A stretch of DNA of 64,000 nt from RZYY01 sp036794825 (GTDB taxonomy: Bacteria; Bacteroidota; Bacteroidia; Bacteroidales; 4484-276). The stretch's first letter is position 1; each line of letters begins with the position of its first letter. The position numbers and the translations under genes were made by a program. The stretch is from positions 124,001 through 188,000 of the forward strand of contig DAIRGA010000001.1 of the NCBI GenBank assembly GCA_036794825.1, written 5' to 3'. This document shows, piece after piece, positions 8,537 to 15,954 of the stretch. The notes beneath the pieces were generated by a model. That model saw only the letters and a list, made by a program, of their open reading frames with translations, was not told where the DNA came from and did not search any database.

Positions 8537-11164
8537 TTAGAAAACGACTTCCACATCAGGGCGCAGCGCCTTGAATTTTGCAATGGTTTTGGCCGAAATT
8601 CCTGTATTAAAGCACCTTACCTGCTTCAGTCGGGGTAAGTTTTGTAATGGTTTTAGATTTTTGATCCGGGTGTTTATGCAATCAATTTGCCCTAGATTTT
8701 CGAGTGTTTCAACCCCTTTAAGGCTTTTGATCTGTGTTCCGGAGCAATTCAGTTTTTTCAGGTTGCGCAGCGGGCCGATCAGTACAAGTTGTTTTACAGA
8801 GGTGTTTTGAATATCGAGCACTTCCAGGCTGAGAAGATTGCTCAGTGGCTCGAGAGATACTACCGGATTGGAAATACAGACCAGCGTTTGTAGCCGGCTT
8901 AATCCTCTGAGTGGATCAAGTGAAATAACTCTTGTATTGGAAAATTTCAGGTTTTCGAGAAGGATCATTTTGCTCAAAGGCTCAAGACTGATGATTTCGA
9001 GCGAGCGTTTCGACATTTCAGCGTTTGCATCAATATCAAGGCTTCTCTGACTGGTTAGTTCATGAAGCTGTTCTCGGCTGAGCGTCGAGTTGGCCGTAAT
9101 GTAGTTTTCGGCGATAAGTTTCCAGACTTCAGGCAATTCGTCCCACCATTCCCGAAGGGAATCGGTTTGGTAAATTACCAGGCAGGCGGGATGCTTTAGC
9201 AGAAAATCCACTATTTCCTCCTGGTTTACAGGCGAATGATCACAATAAACTGTCTTGAGCTCACTAAGTTCCATTATCGGAATTACAGAGGTAACCCCAG
9301 TATAATCAAAAGAAAGCCGGGTAAGTTTTGAAAGGTTTTGTAACGGAGTGAGATCGTTGATTTTGGTGTTGGAAAAGTTCAATTCCCTGAGTTCCGAAAT
9401 CTGGCTAAGCGGCGTAAGGTCAGCAACTCCTGTTCCCTGGCAAAACAATGAATTTAGCATGGTCATGTTGGCAAGCGGCTCCAGCGAAACAATGGCGGCA
9501 TTGCCGGCAATATTCAGTTCTTTGGTTCTGGTAACATCGTGAAGTTCCTCTTTTGTTGGCGAGGCCGCATTGCTGACTTTGTCGGCAAAAACCGCCTTCC
9601 ATTCTGCGGGTAGTTCTTTCCACCAGTTAATCAGTTCGGTGGTTTCGTAAATTACCAGAACATTAGGATTCGATTCCATAAAACGCACAGCTTCGTTACG
9701 GGTTACACGGGTTTTGTCGCAATAAATCTTTGTCAGCTTTGGCAGGCCGTCAAGAGGACTCAAATCAGCTACAGCGGACTGATCAATAAATAGAAGACTA
9801 AGATTCTTCAGATTGCTTAAAGCTGTAAGCGAACCCACCGGTGTGTTTTCAAATTTCAGGAACACAATTTCACTCAAATCCCTGATCGGATTGAGGTCGG
9901 TAATTTTTGTATCTGAAAAATCAAGCCGATCAATGTTTTTCAACGTTGCAATGCTGTTGAGATGAATTACACCGGTTCCGGCAATATCTATCTCTTGCAG
10001 GCTCTTCAGCGATAAGACCGGATCAAGATTAACAACAAGTGTCTGGCTGATATTGAGTTGTTGCAACAGGCTGAAATTTGCCACGGGTTCGATATCAGTA
10101 ATTCGTGTGCCACTCAACAAAAGAACCTTCAGCTTGTTGAGATACCTGATCGGATCAAGGTCATCTATCAACGTTTTCGAGCCGTCGAGATACTCAAGAT
10201 GCGAAAGATTACGCACAGGCATCAGACTTTCTACGGCTGTTTTGCTAAAATTCAGGAACTTGATCCGGGTAATTTTTGTCAACGGATCAAGCGATAGTAT
10301 TTGTTTATTACCAGCAATATTGATGGTGTCGAGTTGAATGATCTTCAGAATCTGCCTGTCAATAAGGCTTGCAGAGATTTTTCCGGTGTCTGAAAGGGCA
10401 ATTTTCAATGTGTCGTGTTCGCTAAGATTGAACGCTCCCTGGTTAATTCTCCGGGAAATTAGCAAATTGATTCCGGCGACACTGTCGTTGAACCACAGCA
10501 CATGCTTCATCTTCAAAGTGTCCTTCAGGGTAATATTCTCACCCAGCACATTACGCCAGGCCAGTGGCAAATCGCTCCACCAGCGTCTCAACTCTTCCCG
10601 CTCGTTGAGTTTGGTAGTATAAATGCTCACAATTTTCAAATCCTTGTTGGCATCGTCCAGATTGATTTCCACATACCTGATCCTGTTAACATCCACTTTG
10701 TTACCGTCGAGCAGGGTTCCTTTGAGGTTCCGGTTCAGGGTAATTTTGAAATAAAATTGATTGTTCTCAGCCACAAAATGCTCTATTTCCTGGATGGTGA
10801 AGGTAAAAACAACATCTTTAAAAAAGAAATCAATGTCTTTCAGATAAGCCTGCACATCTTTATTGAGCGGGACTTCACGGTTTTCGTCAAGGTCATCCTC
10901 CACCTGCACCTTTTCATTTTTAAATACCTTCACCCAGCTTTGGTTGATGATGATATCCTTTTCTTTAGTGGTAACCTCAGGATTGCCCAGGGTATTAAAA
11001 GTGAACTGCAGGTACGAAATCAGCTGCGTTGCATCTTCTTTATAGCGCGAAATATCTTCGGGTGTAAGCCCCCCCTGCCCGGTAGTTTGGGAACGGAGAA
11101 ATGTGGAGATTAAGATAAAAATGACGGGAACGAGAATCTGTGTTGAGAAACGCTTGCTATTCAT
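8537..11164 (-). CDS. Exported modular leucine-rich-repeat protein
   Basis: An 875-residue secreted protein; start chosen at ATG 11164 (MNSKRF) rather than a GTG four codons earlier. A signal peptide is followed by an N-terminal alpha/beta domain (about 30-190), then three modules. Each module opens with WWxxLPxxW (WWSDLPLAW, WWKELPAEW, WWDELPEVW near residues 195, 514 and 673). It then has SDS22/internalin-style 21-22 residue repeats (for example LSKLTRLSFDYTGVTSVIP) and the first two close with a cap containing NPNVLVIY or HPACLVIY; the last ends RPDVEVVF. LRR arrays bind proteins, so an adhesion, inhibitor or receptor role is possible. It lies 51 bases after the next gene in the same operon. 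The function is unknown. Confidence 0.85.
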   Translation of the reverse strand: MNSKRFSTQILVPVIFILISTFLRSQTTGQGGLTPEDISRYKEDATQLISYLQFTFNTLGNPEVTTKEKDIIINQSWVKVFKNEKVQVEDDLDENREVPLNKDVQAYLKDIDFFFKDVVFTFTIQEIEHFVAENNQFYFKITLNRNLKGTLLDGNKVDVNRIRYVEINLDDANKDLKIVSIYTTKLNEREELRRWWSDLPLAWRNVLGENITLKDTLKMKHVLWFNDSVAGINLLISRRINQGAFNLSEHDTLKIALSDTGKISASLIDRQILKIIQLDTINIAGNKQILSLDPLTKITRIKFLNFSKTAVESLMPVRNLSHLEYLDGSKTLIDDLDPIRYLNKLKVLLLSGTRITDIEPVANFSLLQQLNISQTLVVNLDPVLSLKSLQEIDIAGTGVIHLNSIATLKNIDRLDFSDTKITDLNPIRDLSEIVFLKFENTPVGSLTALSNLKNLSLLFIDQSAVADLSPLDGLPKLTKIYCDKTRVTRNEAVRFMESNPNVLVIYETTELINWWKELPAEWKAVFADKVSNAASPTKEELHDVTRTKELNIAGNAAIVSLEPLANMTMLNSLFCQGTGVADLTPLSQISELRELNFSNTKINDLTPLQNLSKLTRLSFDYTGVTSVIPIMELSELKTVYCDHSPVNQEEIVDFLLKHPACLVIYQTDSLREWWDELPEVWKLIAENYITANSTLSREQLHELTSQRSLDIDANAEMSKRSLEIISLEPLSKMILLENLKFSNTRVISLDPLRGLSRLQTLVCISNPVVSLEPLSNLLSLEVLDIQNTSVKQLVLIGPLRNLKKLNCSGTQIKSLKGVETLENLGQIDCINTRIKNLKPLQNLPRLKQVRCFNTGISAKTIAKFKALRPDVEVVF

Positions 11165-11215
11165 GGTAACAATCACCTTGTTAATTGTCTAAATGATGTG
11201 GTTTTTTGAAAATGA

Positions 11216-12067
11216 TTATTCCTTCCGGTAGATAAAATCAATCAGTTTTGTTTTCTGACCATCCTCCAGTTTGATGAGATTGGAAATGAGCCATCCGCGG
11301 TTGAATCCCGGACGGTTAAATTCGGCGATTTCCATGTACCAGCCATCCAGTTGGAAGAAATGAAATTTTACTGATGTAACCTGCTGAAAACGAAGCTGTG
11401 AGGTGCGGAGTTCGTAAAGAAAAATAGAAAGTTTATCCACCATAAATTCCTGGTTAAAATAATCGCCGATGTTAATGCCGGAGTTGAAAACCCGGTCGAG
11501 GTTCATGAAGTCCAGCTCGTGACTCATCGGGTGCAAAAACCGTGATGCCGACAACTCATCTTGCTTGTAAAGATTCTCATAGGGAGAGTAATGCACATCG
11601 TTGATAACCCATTTCGATCCGAGGTTCTCCTTGACAAGATTCATGTAGAGGGTGATGTTCACCCGTTCCCGCCCCCGCTGAAACAGGGCATTGGTTTCGC
11701 CGAACCATTCTCCTCCATGAAAATCCAGAAATTTTGGGGATTTTGCTTTTATCATATCGTTTACAAAAGCCTCTTTTAGCAGCTCCGGAATACTGCTGTT
11801 CGACTGGTCAAACAACATATTAATGTACTTCTTTCTCAACTCGGGCGAACGATAGGATGGATCGGTAGTGGCAAGCCGCACACCGCGCACATCTTCCTCA
11901 CCGTTGAACCTGCGTATAAACTGGTTCACCTGCTTGGTTTCGGCGTAAAAAGAGGCTTCATCATCGGGTGATTTGCTGTTTCTGTTGAGAAATGTTCCGG
12001 GGTCCTGCCCATAGACCTGCAAAGCAACAAAATTGAAAAAGACAACAATGATTTTCAGCATTTGCAT
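11216..12067 (-). CDS. Exported protein of unknown function
   Basis: A 283-residue protein with signal peptide (MLKIIVVFFNFVALQVYGQ). The frame is open further upstream, but the ATG at 12067 (or 12061) places the hydrophobic stretch at the N terminus, so I use it. The body is aromatic and charged with alternating strands (VNITLYMNLVKENLGSKW, LRFQQVTSVKFHFFQL), suggesting an NTF2-like or other mixed alpha/beta fold, without a recognisable signature. It is followed by the LRR gene after 51 bases and shares transcription with it. It is not similar enough to anything I know to name. Confidence 0.7.
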   Translation of the reverse strand: MQMLKIIVVFFNFVALQVYGQDPGTFLNRNSKSPDDEASFYAETKQVNQFIRRFNGEEDVRGVRLATTDPSYRSPELRKKYINMLFDQSNSSIPELLKEAFVNDMIKAKSPKFLDFHGGEWFGETNALFQRGRERVNITLYMNLVKENLGSKWVINDVHYSPYENLYKQDELSASRFLHPMSHELDFMNLDRVFNSGINIGDYFNQEFMVDKLSIFLYELRTSQLRFQQVTSVKFHFFQLDGWYMEIAEFNRPGFNRGWLISNLIKLEDGQKTKLIDFIYRKE

Positions 12068-12157
12068 CTTTAGAATAATTAATTGATTTGGATTGGTAAA
12101 CAAATAGCAGTGATTCCCGGATGGTAATTTGTTAATGTAGAAGTGTTCTTTAGCAAA

Positions 12158-12202
12158 ACCGCCGCAAATACATATCTTTCAGAAGATTGAAATGCGGCGG
12201 TT
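12158..12202 (-). terminator. Hairpin terminator between the two halves of the exported-protein cluster
   Basis: A 10-bp perfect stem AACCGCCGCA / TGCGGCGGTT (12158-12167 and 12193-12202) with a long A/T-rich loop. On the minus strand it is followed by a short T run (TTTT). It sits just after the stop at 12225, so it would end the upstream unit. The T run is weak. Confidence 0.45.
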
Positions 12203-12224
12203 GATAATTTTGAAAATCCGCGGA

Positions 12225-12794
12225 TTACGGCATTGTTTCCGAAACCCTGATGTCGCCGAGCAGTACATCCCAGAAACCGATCAATCTTCCGCCGATCTGG
12301 GTTTGCTTGCGCTCGACATATACAGTGATGTCTTTTTTGGTAGTATCCACGTAAACGAGGTTATCTCCAACACGACCCTCAAAACGCTGATAGATAGTGA
12401 TTACACCCACATACCGCCCATCGGGCTGCTTTTCGAGATCGCTGATGTATTCGATATTGTACCACTCGATGGTTACCTTATCGTAATTTAGCGCCATGAG
12501 CCTTTCGAGGTAAGTGCGGATTCCCCAGTACTTAATTTCAGAAGTATTCAGCGACGAGACTCCCATCATGGCTCCATCGGCAAAGAGTTCCAACGTGCGG
12601 TCTATCACTCGGTTGGCCTCCGACCACGGGGTTCTTTTATCGCCTATAATGCTGATGTATTTACCCAGATCCCTTACTTTTTCCAGGGCAAGGCTGTCGA
12701 TGGCGTTTTTACGCTGTGGGCTGATGTTGTCCTGGGCAAAGGCAGGAATGCTCATGATTATCGAAAACAATATGATTAATGTGCTGCTCTTCAT
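12225..12794 (-). CDS. Exported NTF2-like protein of unknown function
   Basis: A 189-residue protein with a signal peptide (MKSSTLIILFSIIMSIPAFAQ). After an N-terminal helix it shows the helix-then-curved-sheet pattern of NTF2-like domains: RVIDRTLELFADGAMMGV, IRTYLERLMALN, KVTIEWYNIEYI, GRYVGVITIYQRFEG and KKDITVYVE. The N-terminal domain of the LRR protein and the C-terminal part of the adjacent lipoprotein follow the same order, including an IxxYLxxL helix, which suggests paralogy. It is encoded five bases after the lipoprotein gene (overlapping regulatory space), so it is cotranscribed. The binding partner is unknown. Confidence 0.7.
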   Translation of the reverse strand: MKSSTLIILFSIIMSIPAFAQDNISPQRKNAIDSLALEKVRDLGKYISIIGDKRTPWSEANRVIDRTLELFADGAMMGVSSLNTSEIKYWGIRTYLERLMALNYDKVTIEWYNIEYISDLEKQPDGRYVGVITIYQRFEGRVGDNLVYVDTTKKDITVYVERKQTQIGGRLIGFWDVLLGDIRVSETMP

Positions 12795-12799
12795 CTTTC

Positions 12800-13468
12800 T
12801 TACATTTTAATAAGTTCTAACTCAGTGATTTTTCCGTTTGCGTCGTACTGTATATTGTGAACTGCATTCATGTTCTTTTTCTGGTCTTTAAGATATTCCA
12901 GGTAACGCCTGATGGTGGTGGGTCTGTCATAGTCCTTGATGTCGCCTTCCATGAAGATAATTACAAGAACGGGAGCGTCGGGCGATGCAAAAAACTTCAA
13001 AGCATCATTGATTCTCATATTAGCAATATCAGGGGTAGAAGCCGTTGCGATGGCATCAAAATAGTCTTCAATTTTGCTGAATTTCTGCTCGTCCAGCTTT
13101 TTTGCATCCTGTGCTTCTTTCTCTTTGCGCAACCTGTCTTCCTCTTGTTTCTGTAATTCAAGCTTATGGCGCTCGATAGCTTTTTCAGCTTCAATGATAA
13201 GCGCATCCACTTCAGCATTGTTGAGATTTAAGGCTTTCACATCTGCTACGATCTTTTCTTTTTGTGAAATGGTCATAGCCCCCTGGTCATTGATTACCAT
13301 CAGGAGGTCTTTTTTGGCTTTTTCAACTTTATCGGCAAGCTCTTTGGCTGCTTGCTGTTTTGCAAGTTTTTTCTTGCTCTGACAGCCGGTAAATCCTGCG
13401 GCCAGCATAACCGCGATAAGCAGAAAAACCAGCCGGATACTCATTAGGTTTTTAATTCGTGCAAGCAT
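12800..13468 (-). CDS. Coiled-coil lipoprotein with C-terminal NTF2-like segment
   Basis: A 222-residue lipoprotein: charged N region, hydrophobic core FLLIAVMLAAG and lipobox GFTGC with the acylated Cys 29. A highly charged Lys/Glu coiled coil (about 32-125) follows, then a small domain containing VLVIIFMEGDIKDYDRP, IRRYLEYLKDQ and a final GKITELELIKM. A start at the internal Met 9 (13444) is equally possible. The coiled coil probably reaches away from the membrane anchor. It is the first gene of the unit that continues with the 12225-12794 gene. It is not homologous to a named family that I recognise. Confidence 0.75.
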   Translation of the reverse strand: MLARIKNLMSIRLVFLLIAVMLAAGFTGCQSKKKLAKQQAAKELADKVEKAKKDLLMVINDQGAMTISQKEKIVADVKALNLNNAEVDALIIEAEKAIERHKLELQKQEEDRLRKEKEAQDAKKLDEQKFSKIEDYFDAIATASTPDIANMRINDALKFFASPDAPVLVIIFMEGDIKDYDRPTTIRRYLEYLKDQKKNMNAVHNIQYDANGKITELELIKM

Positions 13469-13513
13469 AATTTAAGTGATTAATTTATTGATTTTTAGCT
13501 ACTAAAATTCGTA

Positions 13514-13521
13514 CAAAAGTA
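13514..13521 (-). promoter_or_regulatory. Promoter -7 element for the lipoprotein operon
   Basis: On the minus strand, TACTTTTG (TAnnTTTG) lies 45 bases before the lipoprotein ATG. No good TTTG -33 box accompanies it. Confidence 0.4.
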
Positions 13522-13737
13522 ACTTTGAACGGGTCAATGGTTTTGGTTCTTGTTCGAAAATTATCCAAAACTTTTCAACACTCCGGATAGCGTTCTAAAC
13601 GGACTGGCGCTTCAAATTATTTCAAGCTATTGAAGAGCTTGGTTGAGTTCGTAATGAATATTGCCGGATCGCTTACAAGCCATGTGCCAATTGTCTACCT
13701 GGTTTTGTAACGGCTACAACCATGAATTGTTCAACAA

Positions 13738-14934
13738 TCAAAGTTTAAGCAGCCCGGAAATTTTTGAAGGGATTACATTCCTGTTTACCATTACATAAAC
13801 TACCTTGCAGCGCATATAGGCTTCCGATGCATAGAAGAAGCCATCGAAGATGTGTCCGTCGGTTCCCCAGGAATTTTTGATTATGTAATAAGTGTTTCCA
13901 TTCTGATCTTTTGCCCGCCCGGTGATTTCCATCAAATGGTCGTCGGTGGTGGAATAATCATCAAAGGCGGTCTGGCGGATTTCCTGCGTGATCGTCTTTT
14001 CTTTTAACGGTTCAGCGAATGAGAACAGCATTTTGTCTCTTTCGTCACGGGTCAGCGCTTCCCAGCGTTCTTTCTCAGTGCCTGACAGGTCGGGTTTGGT
14101 TTCGTCGGGGATGATGGCAATGCCATTCTTCCACGAAAATCCTTTTTCACTGACATCAGCCGAAAATGAGAGTGTGTGTCCCTGCTCGAGTGAGCTGTTT
14201 ATGATCTCCATCATTTCGTCAAGTTTTACGTTGTAAATCTCACCGAGCATCCAGTTATCTGGGATTTCGATGATAAATTTCCCGTAAAAAGGGTGATGGA
14301 TAAACGAACCAACTTCGATATAGTCGCTGGTTTTCAACCCCAGTTCATCAGCAAAGGAGCGGGGTGTGTATTCTTTGCCTTTGTAAATGAATTTTTCGGG
14401 ATAAGGACCCAGGTAGGCATCCAGCAAACCTTCAAATCCTTTCAGCCACACAGGTGTAAGTTTTCGGTTTTTATTCTGGATAACAGCATCAACATAACTC
14501 TTGAAAACCTCGTCCATTTCGGCATGAACAAACATTTCATCACCCGAAACAAGTCCTGTGTATGCTTCTTCGGGAACGATGCCATATTTATTGATGATTT
14601 CCAATACATCATGGGAAGCGCCGCCTGGCCCAAAGTTTGTCTCCCCGTGCCAGCGAACATACCGGATAGCTTTTTCGAGGTAGGTTTGGCGAACAATAAA
14701 TGCTTCGGAAAGATCGAGTTCTCCTTTGCCGCTTTTCAGGAGTTGGGATTCTAAAAAAGCCAGTCCCGAATAGCCCCAGCACGTACCGGAACGAAATTGA
14801 TTTTTCACGGGAGTACAATCAAGGCGAATCTCATCAGTAAAGATGTAGCCTTTTTTTTCGCTTTCGTTCTGAGCGTTTAGAAAATGGATAGAGAGGGTTA
14901 ACACAATTACAGGTAGCAGATGGGTGTTTTTCAT
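13738..14934 (-). CDS. Exported C1 (papain-fold) peptidase, bleomycin-hydrolase-like
   Basis: A 398-residue cysteine peptidase with signal peptide (MKNTHLLPVIVLTLSIHFLNAQ). The catalytic set is complete: oxyanion Gln 46 in VKNQFRSGTCWGYSG with nucleophile Cys 52, His 333 in DDHLMEITG and Asn 354 in IIKNSWG. The overall plan, with the long insert between Cys and His halves, is that of the C1B bleomycin hydrolase/aminopeptidase C group, but here it is exported. It probably trims peptides in the periplasm or outside. The frame is open to 14994; the ATG at 14934 is chosen because it precedes the signal peptide and lies downstream of a -7 element at 14959. Confidence 0.9.
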   Translation of the reverse strand: MKNTHLLPVIVLTLSIHFLNAQNESEKKGYIFTDEIRLDCTPVKNQFRSGTCWGYSGLAFLESQLLKSGKGELDLSEAFIVRQTYLEKAIRYVRWHGETNFGPGGASHDVLEIINKYGIVPEEAYTGLVSGDEMFVHAEMDEVFKSYVDAVIQNKNRKLTPVWLKGFEGLLDAYLGPYPEKFIYKGKEYTPRSFADELGLKTSDYIEVGSFIHHPFYGKFIIEIPDNWMLGEIYNVKLDEMMEIINSSLEQGHTLSFSADVSEKGFSWKNGIAIIPDETKPDLSGTEKERWEALTRDERDKMLFSFAEPLKEKTITQEIRQTAFDDYSTTDDHLMEITGRAKDQNGNTYYIIKNSWGTDGHIFDGFFYASEAYMRCKVVYVMVNRNVIPSKISGLLKL

Positions 14935-14958
14935 ACAGAGTGTGTTTGAAATTCGTTG

Positions 14959-14966
14959 CAAATCTA
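14959..14966 (-). promoter_or_regulatory. Promoter -7 element for the C1 peptidase gene
   Basis: On the minus strand, TAGATTTG (TAnnTTTG) is placed 24 bases before the chosen ATG and downstream of the long-frame start, so it decides between the two starts. Confidence 0.45.
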
Positions 14967-14992
14967 ACAAAACCGGTATTTTCGGGATAAAC

Positions 14993-15027
14993 AAAAAAGG
15001 CTGCCAAACGTGTTAGCAGCCTTTTTT
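14993..15027 (-). terminator. Strong intrinsic terminator
   Basis: The perfect 12-bp stem AAAAAAGGCTGC / GCAGCCTTTTTT encloses an 11-base loop. It can work on either strand; on the minus strand it closes the transcript coming from the 15.3 kb region and insulates the C1 peptidase gene. Confidence 0.88.
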
Positions 15028-15164
15028 AATACCGGGAAACTTAATTAACCCTCTTCTTCATCAAAATTTCATCATTCCATGTGAAGATTCAACTTAAATC
15101 TTTACTGCCGAGAGAATTACAAGTGAAAAAATTAGTTACAAGTCAAGTCAATAAATTCAAAATC

Positions 15165-15218
15165 TCACACTTCGGCAGCTAGTTCCCCGATACCTTTTAA
15201 CCTAAAAACCCTGTTCAT
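15165..15218 (-). CDS. Possible 17-residue peptide in the orphan transcript
   Basis: ATG to TGA on the minus strand encodes MNRVFRLKGIGELAAEV, a basic-then-amphipathic helix-like peptide. Its last codons overlap one arm of the CTGCCGA/TCGGCAG stem. A competing plus-strand frame (15220-15294, 24 codons, start MKTNYSLFFY) has no promoter. Too short to judge coding from one sequence. Confidence 0.25.
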   Translation of the reverse strand: MNRVFRLKGIGELAAEV

Positions 15219-15328
15219 TATGAAAACCAATTACTCTCTCTTCTTCTATTCGGAAAACAAGTCATCTTATCAAAAAAGAATGAACTGTTTGTGATATTTT
15301 GAGAGTTTTATCTCTCAGAATCACGATG

Positions 15329-15399
15329 CAAAAATAAGTCCGCTCCAGACGCTGTGTTACAGCAAAAAAACGTATTTTTCAAATAGGTAGAATTACCTA
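15329..15399 (-). promoter_or_regulatory. Dyad-controlled promoter P1 (orphan transcript)
   Basis: The dyad TAGGTA-GAAT-TACCTA occupies 15384-15399. The -7 element TATTTTTG (minus strand) lies at 15329-15336, exactly 47 bases away, placing the dyad centre near -70. There is no TTTG -33 box at normal spacing, as expected for an activator-dependent promoter. The same layout recurs at 15853-15923. Confidence 0.6.
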
Positions 15400-15426
15400 A
15401 ACATGTTGTATTTTCACCAGTCAGCG

Positions 15427-15819
15427 TCATGATATTTCTTTGCTGATATAGGTATTTCCATTCCTGATTTCCTGCAGCGCATTTCTTAACTCAGTCATGC
15501 TGGTATTTACTAAAAGATAAGCGGTGGCTCCGGCATCAATAATTTCGCGCACCAGGGAGATGTCTTTATAGAAGTGTAAGGCTATAATGGGCGCTGTGGG
15601 TTGCATAATTCGTACTTTTTTTACAAATTCTCTGCTGTACCTTATCGTTGAAGAAAGATCAATAAGAATGAGCTCAGCATTGTAAACCGCTGATTTATGG
15701 CCATTTGAGAAAAGTGTTGAAGGTTTTAGGAAGGTAAAATCGCAAACCCGCTCTTCAACGAGCAATTCACTTACTGCTATACTTATTGATTCATTATCAC
15801 CGATAATTATTGTGTTCAC
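15427..15819 (-). CDS. Stand-alone degenerate receiver-domain protein
   Basis: A 130-residue protein consisting only of a NarL-type receiver fold. The backbone pattern is kept (IIIGDNESISIAVSELL, AELILIDLSS, PTAPIIALHFY, REIIDAGATAYLL, ELRNALQEIRNG). The acceptor position Asp 54 is present, but the acidic pair is reduced to G7-D8, the switch Thr/Ser is replaced (LHF), and the invariant Lys is Val 104 (AYLLVNTS instead of YLLKNAS). There is no DNA-binding domain. It is probably a pseudo-receiver that modulates the neighbouring kinase or NarL regulator by protein contact. It has its own dyad promoter 34 bases upstream and is separated from the NarL gene by 135 bases. Confidence 0.75.
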   Translation of the reverse strand: MNTIIIGDNESISIAVSELLVEERVCDFTFLKPSTLFSNGHKSAVYNAELILIDLSSTIRYSREFVKKVRIMQPTAPIIALHFYKDISLVREIIDAGATAYLLVNTSMTELRNALQEIRNGNTYISKEIS

Positions 15820-15852
15820 CGGTTCGCACTGTTTTTAATTGGAAAAGCAGCG

Positions 15853-15923
15853 CAAAGTAAGGTGAGTTTATGCTTTGATCGCTCACATAAAACACTGATT
15901 TGGAGGATAGGTGTATTTACCTA
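15853..15923 (-). promoter_or_regulatory. Dyad-controlled promoter P2 (receiver gene)
   Basis: The dyad TAGGTG-TATT-TACCTA at 15908-15923 and the -7-like TTACTTTG (minus strand) at 15853-15860 are again exactly 47 bases apart. Compared with P1, the 18-base core matches at 15 positions. The -7 element has one base fewer between TA and TTTG than the consensus. Confidence 0.55.
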
Positions 15924-15954
15924 AGGGTGAGAAAAACAATAGAAAGAGCAGCAA

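Larger units (their letters stand above)
14993..15322 (-). ncRNA. Putative orphan small transcript with its own promoter and terminator
   Basis: About 330 bases hold no gene longer than 24 codons, yet they carry a complete minus-strand transcription unit. It has an upstream dyad (15384-15399), a TATTTTTG -7 element (15329-15336) and the strong terminator at 14993-15027. Inside, CTGCCGA (15105-15111) pairs perfectly with TCGGCAG (15172-15178), giving a structured core, and a 17-codon frame lies at 15165-15218. It could be a regulatory RNA, a small-peptide mRNA, or simply the 3' tail of the 15427 gene. The existence of a separate transcript is inferred. Confidence 0.4.

Noticed and set aside
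10502..11113. 203-residue plus-strand frame inside the LRR gene
   Set aside because: It is the antisense shadow of the LRR gene; no domain, promoter or codon bias supports it.
15220..15294. Plus-strand 24-codon frame starting MKTNYSLFFY
   Set aside because: No promoter or terminator on that strand and ordinary random length.
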